From the NCBI GenBank assembly GCA_038496445.1, contig JALMLS010000612.1:310001-374000 (forward strand): DNA of 64,000 bases, given 5' to 3'. Positions 38,569 to 47,923 of this stretch are shown in pieces. Origin of the DNA: Trichosphaerium sp. ATCC 40318. Taxonomy: Eukaryota > Discosea > Flabellinia > Trichosidae. Under the pieces are notes generated by a model that had not been told where the DNA came from, did not search any database, and worked only from the letters and a program-made list of their open reading frames with translations. Positions within the stretch are counted from its first letter, which is position 1; each line of letters starts with the position of its first letter. Made by a program: the position numbers and the translations under genes.

Positions 38569-40080
38569 AAGAGCGCGTGCCGCTACGTTATTCCTTGATT
38601 ATTAATTAGTATAAAACCAGAATCAGGAAAATTAAAAAAACCGGTTCAGAATAAAAAAGACAAGTGTGCGGCGTACTGTTCGTATTGTTCTGCGTTATCT
38701 CCCATTGGTACGTCTTGAAAAACTGTAACAGGACGGGAAGGGGATGAACACTGGTTTGTGTACTTGGGAGAGGGGCGTCTGTGGTGCGCTAGAGGAGAAG
38801 ACGCTGTCAATTAAAATGAAAGAAAAAAAATAAATTGGGGTAACCCGGTTTTTGACAGGGTAAACAGAACAATACCCAAAGAGCTTTTTTTTTTCATTTG
38901 TGATCTGAGCCAATAGAAAATAATTGATTTTTGAAATGAAACAAAAAAACAATTACCCCGTCTCTGAGGTTTGTTATTTTATGGCGTTGTCGATAAGCGG
39001 TTGTGTTTTATGGTATCAAATAGTTATCATACGGGCGTGCACTGAAAGCACGTTCCGTTTTTTTGGCAAAATAAAATAATGGGTAGGCGTAGGATTTAGA
39101 ATAAAGTGTAATTAAAAACAAAAGGATTTCTTGATTTTTTTTTTTTGTTTTTGTTTTAATCCTTCAAAACGACGTTGTATTGTACAAATTAAGAAGGATA
39201 AAAATCACGTGATGATGGGTATTGGTCTTTTTGTATCAATCATTTGTTTTTAAAAGAACTACAGTACGTACTACTTATTGACATCAATTAAATGTACAGA
39301 ATTAGTTGTGCTAGCTGGAGACGAGCTGCTAATGCTTCTTTAATGTGAACAGTAATTCAGTTTATATTTGATAGTCTGCTGACGTCAACAGATATAAATG
39401 TTTGTTTCTCGTCGTTTCTCTGTTGTTCGCTAATGCCCATTACTCCTGTTCTTAATATAGCGTGTTTTATTGAAGAACAAATCTCAATGGTGAAGTAAAA
39501 AAAGTACTTCCGTTACTATGAGTGAGTCAATGTAATTTTGCGGAAAGACTCCGGTCTGTAGCGTAGTAATAACCGAACTTTTCAATTTTGTGTAACGCGA
39601 TTATAATCGCAAAAAAAGCGTGTAGAGGACGCGACTTTAGAATTGCATTAAAAACTGGCCTCTCGTGCAATTAATAACACATTTAACTTCTAATCCATTG
39701 AAAACGTCAATGTGACGGCCACAGGGGAGCGCCAAAGGAAGATATCAACTGATTTTGATTGGGCTTTTTCGATCTTTTTTCCGTTATGATGTTTAAGAGC
39801 CATGGGCTTGATTGAGCTCCCCACCGCTTAACGCGTGCTCACTTGCTTTTCGAAAAAGGCGAGCCAACTCCAAAATAGGTCGTGGAAGTTGACATTGGGT
39901 TCTTAATTTCAAAAAAAAATAAATATACTCTCGTCACGTGACGTCTAAGGCAATTCATTCACGTGACGTAAAGCAACACGTGCGTGCAACGACTATTAAC
40001 CAATTGTCAAAAGCTCACGCCATATTGAAGACGCACATTTGAAGAGTACCATAATAGACTTTTACTCTTGCGACTAACCC
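38569..40080. other. Long gene-free stretch, homeobox/Ras upstream region
   Basis: About 1.5 kb between the divergent homeobox (-) and Ras-like (+) genes. A candidate 5' exon of the homeobox transcript lies near 38640-38830, ending at a GTACGC donor, with an acceptor AACGTAG just before the coding exon. The rest has no supported coding sequence. It carries CACGTG at 39206 and a tight CACGTG cluster at 39935-39982. Confidence 0.5.
39935..39982. promoter_or_regulatory. CACGTG cluster upstream of Ras-like gene
   Basis: Three CACGTG palindromes (39935-39940, 39960-39965, 39977-39982) lie within 48 bases and 99-146 bases before the Ras start codon. Two share the context TCACGTGACGT. CACGTG is the classic E-box/G-box bound by bHLH or bZIP factors; a role as a promoter element is inferred from position. 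Confidence 0.5.
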
Positions 40081-41088
40081 ATGTACAACGCTTCCGAAGC
40101 ATCCGTTAGAGAGATAATGACCGCCTCGAGTAGAGGCGGTACAGATAAGATCCGAAAGTGTCGAATAGTGGTTCTAGGCGATGAAAGAGTCGGTGAGTTT
40201 GGTTTTTAACGTTCTCTCCTGTAAATTTCGCATTTGCAGGTAAATCAGGATTAGTAGCCAGATTTGTCCAGGGTGCTATACTTAGCGAGGTACTTATAAT
40301 TATATAGCTTTGCCTAAAATCGATTTTTAATGATATTTTTTGATCTCGGCTTGTTTGCTTTATGTGTCGTTTTGCGTACTTCTAACTTGCATTATATTAG
40401 CACAGCCCCACTATAGAACAAGTATATACCAAGGTTATCGACTTTCAAGGTGACCCATGGGTCCTTGAGATTTTAGACACTGGCGGCGCTGCACGTTTGA
40501 ATTGTTTTTGTTTTTAGAGCTATACGCCCAATTTTGCTCATACAAAACACAGGAAGAATTTGGCTCTACAAAAACGCAAAACATGTCCGGAGCAGACGGA
40601 TTTATAGTTGTATATGATGTCACAACGCGTAGTTCGTTTGATGAAGTTAAAAACATTCACGAAACAATTACAAAAGCGAAGGCAAAAGCGAAAGGAAAGG
40701 TAACAAGGATCAACGCCAAGACAAAAAAAACGGAAAAGAAAAAAAATTTCTGCGTAGCGATTTGTTGCGTAAACATCACGTGAAAATTTTTTTGTTTTTC
40801 TGTAATCTCCGTAACTAACTCAAAAAGGTTCCGCTTGTTGTTGTTGGTAATAAGATTGATCTAGCAAAGGATGGTAGGAAAGTAACAGAAAAGGAAGGAG
40901 CATCTTTGGGAAACAGACTTGAAGCAGTTTTTATCGAAGCGTCAGCTACCGAGAAGATAAATGTAGATACAGTCTTTTACTCTATTCTCCTTCAAATCAA
41001 ACAACAGAAAGAAATCCGACGAACACGTACTACACGTAAACTTCCAGTAGCACCTATAAAACAACAAGGATGTTGTGTTATATTATAA
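40081..41088 (+). CDS. Ras-family small GTPase
   Basis: Membrane-anchored GTP switch, about five exons. An N-terminal extension of some 20 residues comes first. Then the P-loop VVLGDERVGKSG (G1), SPTIEQVYTKVIDFQG (effector loop, G2), LEILDTGGAEEFGS (G3), VVVGNKIDL (G4), IEASATEKIN (G5) and the CAAX tail CCVIL (final Leu suggests geranylgeranylation; the paired Cys suggests palmitoylation). The Gln61 position in G3 is Ala if the splice is as placed. The intron splitting G3 starts GCACGT, so it would be a GC-AG intron (40491-40552). An E-box-like CACGTG cluster precedes it. The RasGAP gene 12 kb away is a possible partner in function only. Confidence 0.93.
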
Positions 41089-41290
41089 CTCCGAAATAAT
41101 CGCGTAATACGCTGTTAAAAAACACACTGTACTCTAAGCTCAAATTCCACTAAACAAAATTTTCGAAATAATCTCATTGACGAGGTCGGTTTGGAACTCA
41201 TTAGAAGGAAACCAAAACACAACAAAAAACAAACAAGCTGCATTTGCCCATAAGATTACGTTTATTTTCAAGTTTTTTTTGTAGCTTCCT

Positions 41291-42456
41291 TTAAATCATT
41301 GGAGCGACGAATCTGTTAATGAGTTCTTCACGGTTACCAGCGTCACCGCCCTAAAATAAACATTAAGTATCAAGAAAAGGTAAAGAAAAAAAGAAAACTT
41401 CAAAGCACAAGACTTCAGAGAAGAATGTCCAAAAACAACAAAAAAATCCCGTACCTCTACAAAATGGGTGCGCTTGGTGATACCTCCACGTGGAGAGTTA
41501 AGTTTGAAAGGCCACAACCAACGGTTTACAAATTTAAACTTTGGTGAAGCAGTCCAGAGTTCGTGTACAACATCTTCCATACAGATGACACCGTGTTTAC
41601 CGAGAGCTTCAGCGATCATCTCGTTGTTTGTAATGCGGATTCTGTTTTTCTCCATGCGTGCGTAACCACGTTTGTAGACGAGTTTGCGTACGGTTTCCAA
41701 GGAAGGATAACTAAGTTAAAGCGTTAACAAGGGGTAGCTTTAGTGAAAAAAGAGAAAAACAATTATTTTGCTAGCGAAGCTCGCGTTGAGCCTAAATACG
41801 TACCCCCAAGCGATGTATGGACCACAAATTCTCAACATTTCCTTTGTGGAGGCGTTTAGTTTGACGATAGTGGCTGTGTTAATTCTGTCCAAACGCAAAA
41901 CGGATAGTGTCTTACGGATCTTTGGGTGGACACCACATACACTACATTATGAGTAAGCATAAAGAACATTCAAACATCAATTTGGTGCAAAAACGCAGAA
42001 TTTGTTGATTATAGCTGTATCATGTATCATACCCTCTAATACGGACGGCAAGAGCAATTTTGGCCTCTGGTTTAACGTAGAAACCACCTTTTGCTTTAGC
42101 TTCGCGTTGAAGACGGACTTCTTCTTTTTCTTGGTTTGTGTACTCGGTAACATACTGTTCGGCTCTTTTGAATGCCATTTCAGTGTGGCGTACATTGGCC
42201 TCTTTACGTTGCTTCAAACGGCGGCGAAGTGTCTCGGCACGCTTCTTTGCGATTTGACGCTTCTTGAGGACTGTTTCTGGGGCTGGAACGCTGCAGAAAC
42301 TGATTAGTCACTAGATCACCAAACATCGCTTTAATGTGCTTGATTACGCACTATATCGTAGAAAAGGCAAACATACGAAAGTTTTGGTCATGAGAAAAAA
42401 GAAAGTACAGTTTCTAAGCTATTTACGTGTACAAATACGCACCTTTGTTTATCCAT
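41291..42456 (-). CDS. RPL7: Ribosomal protein uL30 (RPL7)
   Basis: Large-subunit cytosolic ribosomal protein. It starts MDKQ, then after an intron [20 protein letters not shown]. The basic N-terminal helix continues [20 protein letters not shown]. Then come [40 protein letters not shown], and [20 protein letters not shown]. The C-terminal part reads [20 protein letters not shown] and ends [14 protein letters not shown]. All of this is collinear with eukaryotic RPL7 and of normal length (about 240 residues). There are six or so exons, with GTGCGT, GTACGT and similar donors. Confidence 0.96.
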
Positions 42457-42619
42457 GGTTCTGTTTTGGTTAGGTGATGGGCGATGCAAGTACCTGGATG
42501 GGAAAATTGGATTCGAAATGTAATGCTGATAAGTATCATGTGCTGACTTAACCTTCGCCTATTTTTTTTGTTTTTTTTTTTTTTACGACTTACTGCATCA
42601 GTCTTGGCTTTGGTAACTT

Positions 42620-44421
42620 ATGGACTGGCTAAAGCGTGCCGTACGCGTTGTCTTTGAGCGCACTAGTGAGGATGGTAACCTACGGGATGATGTACTAGCG
42701 GCAAACACACTATGGAACAAAGAAGACAGTGGCGATACATCTTTCGTTATATTTATTCGCAAAGATGTGACTAGGAAACGGTTTAAACACCACCTACAAG
42801 AATACTTCAAGGAGAAGGGTTTCCTCATAAGACACGACAATAAGAGCGCTATGACAGCGTATCAACACACTCCTAAACGAAGTATTTTTATTCAAATGGC
42901 TTTCACGCAACAGGACCACCGTGTAATGAGGCTAGTATCCAGAGGCACTGCGCAAGACAAAAAGTTATTTGAGTACATGTTTCACGGTAATCAAGCAAAT
43001 ACAATCTATTAAGCTTGCTAAATGCGCCTAGAACTCGCCGAGCTATTCTGTGATGAACTGTTACTGAAAACTTTTCAAGAGCAAAAAAAGCCTGCGCGAC
43101 CTCTAACTGTTAGCATTGACCTCAAGAATACAGAGGAGTCGCCCCTACAGAAAATCTTAAAAGATGACACGGTATCCAAAAACTGTTACGCGTTGCAAAA
43201 CTAGCACGCTAATGCGCCATTACTCGTCCACTGACTAACGTTGTAGGTATTTGATAAAAACGAAAGCCAGTTTACTATCTACCTAAACGATCGCATCACA
43301 AAGGAAGAAATTCTCGGCTTGTTTGAGAAATACGCCGTTTCGCTTGGTTTTCAGTTGGGTTCTTCATCACGAACCTCGATAGTGTCCATCACAAAGCTAA
43401 GCAAAGACAATCAAAGTAATTAACCTATACCTACTTCACAGACAGCTAAAGCATACTTTCCCTTTTAGTGATCAAACGAGAACTCAAAATCGGATTTACA
43501 AAATCAAAAGAACGTATTCTGACTGGAAACTACGATGGCACGACATTACTTACTACTATGTTCACTATGCGCAACCTTTGGGTTTTTTTTGGGTTTTTGT
43601 AGACTTGCAAAAGGTTGCTGACTTTTTCTTCGTCTAGCTACCAATGCAGCCACTACTTTTTGGCGTGGTTTCGCTAAAGAATTGGCAAAGGAGCTTAGAG
43701 GCCTTAGAGGCCAAGACGAGCTACCTCCAGTTGTTTTAGCAGTAAGCGTTTCTTCAAAAGCAGATGCATCTGTTAAGGTCCCTCCACGCAAAGTAGAGTA
43801 TTCCAGACCTTCAAATGGTGATGAGAAAGCTGAAGAACAAAAAGAAACAGTTGAAGACGTCCCAGAGGCTGAGTACGTGTGGGAAGTAAATCCTAACGTT
43901 AAAACGGGCAGAGATGATACGTCTATACCCGATGAGACCATGGTTGACGAAACGGAGGACAAAGAAGAAAATCCTGTCGTTGAGGATATTGTTTTCCCTT
44001 CTACAGAAGCAGAAGATAAAGAAGATGAAGTAGTAGTAGTAGATACTCAAGAAGAAACTGAAGATATTGAAGAAGAACCTACAGAACCTACAGAAGAGGT
44101 GCGACCCTTTAATCAAAAAAAGAAGAAAAAAGAGAACAGACCCAAATTTTTGTTGCATTTTACTTATACTGTATAGGAGCCAGTAGATGAAACTGTAGAT
44201 CCTGAACCTGTAGCTGCCGAAGAAGAAGCTGCTGATGCTACATCTGAGCAAGTAGAAGAAACACCAGCTGAGACTGCCGGTGACAACGAAGAACCAGAAG
44301 CAGACGAAGAGGCAATACTTTAATCTTATTTCTTTTTGTTGTTAACATTGTTTGATATCAGGTTGTTTCCGAGGAAGAGGACGGAGTTGTTGCATCACCA
44401 GAGTATCTTCAAGGTAGTTAA
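42620..44421 (+). CDS. Acidic-tailed protein with a duplicated unknown domain
   Basis: About seven exons; start MDWLKRAVRVVFERTSEDGN. Two similar regions of roughly 110 residues can be seen. The first has DTSFVIFIRKDVTRKRFKHH, KEKGFLIRH and FEYMFHELAELFCDELL. The second has ESQFTIYLNDRITKEEILGL, AVSLGFQLGSS and TTFWRGFAKELAKEL. The order beta strand, helix, GF-strand, then C-terminal helix is shared, so this looks like an internal duplication. A long Glu/Asp/Pro/Val-rich tail follows (DEVVVVDTQEETEDIEEEPT). The last exon (SEEEDGVVASPEYLQGS) requires a GC-AG intron; without it the gene stops at 44323. The splice near 43580 is uncertain. No family recognised. Confidence 0.6.
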
Positions 44422-44498
44422 GCATACAAGCAATCAAGAAGAAAGAAAAAAAAGCTTAAAATAAATCGTCATTCCTATGTAGAGGTAGTTGTTTTTTG

Positions 44499-45891
44499 AT
44501 GGTCTCAACCCACCTTGTGAAACGACCAAGTTCTAAGGGGCGACCTCTTTTATTGAATAGTAAATGTTTTGATGTATACGCCTACGAAGCATGTCATTTT
44601 GTACAAGGTGAATTCATTACAATGAAATCTTTGTTGTGACTTTCAATGGAAAATTCTGTTTTTTTTCGTATTTTTATTACACATAACCCCAATTTGGTGG
44701 CAGGTGATCTATGTATCCGTTCTTATGCTTTCAAATATGTATAAGTGCTATTTTAACTATGCATAAGCTTGATAGAGGGCCGTATGTGGCTTGGTTGTTT
44801 TTTTATTTTACAATAGTGTTTGTATTACACTGGGTAGGCTTCATATACGTTGTTTCTTGTATCCTATACTCTTTTTGCTCGAGTTGACGTTTGTAATTCA
44901 TATTTCCTTAACAATAGACACCAATTTCGTTCTATTCGAGTGGTTCAACTATGCAATGGCTGTTGTAGCGTTTTATTTCCATTACAAGGTAAAATCGGTT
45001 TAAATAAGTGAAAATAATGTTTTAGGTATGTTCTTCAGATCCTGGGTACCTATCACGCGTTGACAACAGAACAAGTGGATGGAAATTTTGTGACACTTGT
45101 CAAGTAATTCTTTTTTTCGAAAAATTGAGCCAAAAACGCCATTATTCACTTCAATATAGATATGGAGGCCTTTACGTGCTAAACACTGTGGTATTTGTAA
45201 CAGATGCGTAACTAAATTTGATCATCATTGCCCAATAGTACGACATTAAATTCAAAAACATTTTTTCGTTTCATGTCTTGACTGACTTGTTACTAAAACC
45301 AAAGGTAAACAATTGTGTTGGACAGCGTAATTATAAGTTTTTTTGGTTATTTTTACTGTTCCAGACAATAAGCTTGTCTTGTGGTATTGTATACTTGGTA
45401 GATTGTACGAAATAATTTGAGTGTCTGACACTTTAAATGCATTGATCACATGACTGATTTTTTGTTGCAATTTAGATTTCACGAAACGTCAACCTGACTT
45501 CCGACCAACACTGTTATTATTTTCTAGGCACCGCCTATTGGTAATGTACGTTGTATTTATAGCGTTTAAGAGAGCAACATGCGGTGTTTGTGTTAGATTG
45601 ACTGACATTCAGCATGCAGAAGAATTTGACGCTTGATTTTTTTTAACCTAATATTTGTGACATTGTAGGTGCTTTGGTATGGGTGCTGTTATTATTTTGG
45701 GTGTTGGATTTGGTCTTGCTTTGGTAACATATTCGGTTTTTTGTAACATTACGTTGAATGAAGTAATCAACAGGTTTGTATTTGGATACAATTCTACACT
45801 CTTTATGAAGGAAGAAGACTCAATTGTTTTAGGCACAAGTATTCGTATACATCTCTATGGCCTTGGAAAAACAAATTTAATAAAGGTATAA
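44499..45891 (+). CDS. DHHC palmitoyltransferase (second copy)
   Basis: Membrane S-acyltransferase with about nine exons. The start MVSTHLVKRPSSKGRPLLLN is followed by helices (GPYVAWLFFYFTIVFVLHW, then FEWFNYAMAVVAFYFHYK). The linker CSSDPGYLSRVDNRTSGW is the DPG motif that precedes the Cys-rich domain in the Akr1/ZDHHC17-type branch. The Cys-rich domain assembled over introns is WKFCDTCQIWRPLRAKHCGI, CNRCVTKFDHHCPIV, NNCVGQRNYK, with the catalytic DHHC. Two more helices and a short tail follow; the last splices are uncertain. It is distinct in sequence from the DHHC gene at 33991-35332. Confidence 0.9.
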
Positions 45892-46038
45892 TATCTAACT
45901 TTATGACATCAATGGATATCGTTCGTGAAGAGCCTGTTTACGATCAATAACAAAAATAACTGAAAAAAAAAGATGGGAAAAAAAATAAATAAAGGCACAA
46001 TAGCTACTTTGCTGCAGTAGGTTTTATTGATGAGTGTT

Positions 46039-47240
46039 TCAAAAACTGAGTACATCGAAATGCATTGACTCAACATACAATTCAACTGTAAACCTAGCAA
46101 CACCTCCTGTTTCTTGTTGGTTCTCTCTTTCCAATGAAATGATACCAACATGGTTAAAACGAACTGTACCAAGTTCTTCACGTAAGTCAGCCCCCAAGAA
46201 ACTGAGCGAACCACCCTTTTCGTCAGTGTCCGTACATTGGCCATCAATAACAAAGTGCTGCAAAAAAAGTCAAATTTAGAAGATGTAAACACGTGATTTA
46301 GATCAAAATATCCGTACCGTGTACCATTCCATCCAAGCATCAATATCAGCTGTGCTGATAGATACTTTCAAGTTACTCACTTTTGGTGGGTCTGGTTGCC
46401 TGTTATACTGTCTATCGGTTACAACCTTTTGTTCCCATGTGAAACTATCAATCTTGGCAATGCGTTCGCAAGGTAGACCGTCCAATTCAAGTCTAAAGTT
46501 GCTAACCAACCATTTCTTGGAGTTAGCATTCTCATCACCTTGTATTGGCTGGCCACTGCCTCTACAACTAACGTTAGCACATACAAACAAACAAAAAAAC
46601 AGTTCGGGTTGTACTTTGTGTATTGGATTATTTCGGGCTGTATCTGGACGCTCAGGTACCCAGGTTCATTGCTAGAACTATCACATGTTGGAACAGTAAC
46701 TGTTGTTATGTGGGCGTTATGAAAAGTGCGGAAGTCCTTTGTGGACGGATCTGATATCTCAACTGTTCGATAATGATGAGCTCCGACAACTAAAAACGAT
46801 AAACAATAAATTCAATTGATTTGTGGTGCCAACTTACCACTTGTTTGCATTGATACCCAATCAAGCAACTCTTGGTTCTGACTAAGTCCCATGGCAACTT
46901 CCATCGTCAATGGTTCATGGTTAATGGTGCTAAGGTGTTTCCTTTCAAAATTGCTAGTGCCAACAGACGAAGTGGTCTCTACAACGCCTTTTATTGTGCC
47001 TAAAAAATACCTCAAAACACAGACCCAAAACGAAGCTGGAAACCCGCATTAATTAACAAGAAAATTTACCTCCACTGACGTAATTTAATAACCCTCCTGG
47101 TCGCCTGTTTACTGTTGCTGTATAGTGAGCTCTTGAAATACAAACGGCGAAGGCTAGTATAAGAAAGCAGCTTGCTGTTCTAAATACGTAGGTAAGCAAT
47201 ACTGTAAAAGATGGAGGTAAGATAATGGGATGTACCTCAT
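46039..47240 (-). CDS. Secreted protein with two phage-tail-tube-like domains
   Basis: Six exons with clean introns. The first exon is only ATGAG; joined to the second it gives a signal peptide, TASCFLILAFAVCISRAHYT. Domain 1: GTIKGVVETTSSVGTSNFER, MGLSQNQELLDWVSMQTSG, HYRTVEISDPSTKDFRTFHN, then NAHITTVTVPTCDSSSNEPG. Domain 2: LVSNFRLELDGLPCERIAKI, DSFTWEQKV, KVSNLKVSISTADIDAWMEW, HFVIDGQCTDTDEKGGSLSF, LGTVRFNHVGIISLERENQQ, and ARFTVELYVESMHFD at the end. This order (F-LE-DGL, I--SFTW, N-K---S--D---W--W, G-L-FL, V--VGI--L, AELYVE-M-F) is how I know the T4 gp19-like tail-tube proteins of phages and contractile injection systems. The family call is from memory of such patterns. Function unknown; secretion is well supported. 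Confidence 0.65.
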
Positions 47241-47923
47241 TTTGTTGGTTTTTTGCTATGGTGTATTCGTTCACGTGCGTTAAGCTACTATTCGGTGAAG
47301 CCCAAAACGGTTCACATCTAAAACGAGCAACTTCGTGATGCCAACATCCCCAACAAAACTTGGATAGCCAGCAGCTAGTATGACGACCGATAGCAGTCAA
47401 ACCGGACAATTTATTGTCCAAGTTTTTGCAAAAGCTGAAAAAGCATTATAAGTATTCAACCAGGTCAACCCCACCACGTATGAGTACATGAGAAGTTTAA
47501 AAAAATCGAGTGTTTGTTATCACGCTATCCTATTGTTCTTAAGAGAATCGATAATTCGGCTGAATAGTGTCTTCGGAACTTCCGTACTGCTTACGAAAAA
47601 TATGGCGTCACTTCATGAACAGAACCTGCAGCATACAATTTTGTCTCATATGTCTTCCAACTTAAACGAGGGCTCGCTGGTTGGTAAAATTGCTTCTGTA
47701 GTACTATGTACTAAAATCAGTCATTGTTACGCCAATAGGATGATAAGAGATACAAGTAACTTTACGTTGTTAACAATAGGTTCGTAAGCATTAAGAAAGC
47801 TGCAGTACATGTGTAGGTAAACTGAGGAGCGCTCAAGGATAAGGAAAAAGTAATCCTTTTTTTTTGTTACTCACGTGTTTGTTATCGAGTTGCTATCAAG
47901 TTGGCGGGTGGCAATTGATTTAA

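Noticed and set aside
38640-38830. Possible N-terminal coding exon of the homeobox gene (MGDNAEQYEQ)
   Set aside because: The GTACGC intron that follows joins it out of frame with the homeodomain exon, so it is more likely untranslated.
33991-45891. Two DHHC genes 10 kb apart considered as a tandem duplicate
   Set aside because: Their Cys-rich domains, flanking motifs and intron positions differ, so they belong to different subfamilies.
47488-47787. Plus-strand 99-codon frame with ATG
   Set aside because: Lies between two minus-strand genes, no motif, no introns and no similarity that I can name; could be real but is not supported.
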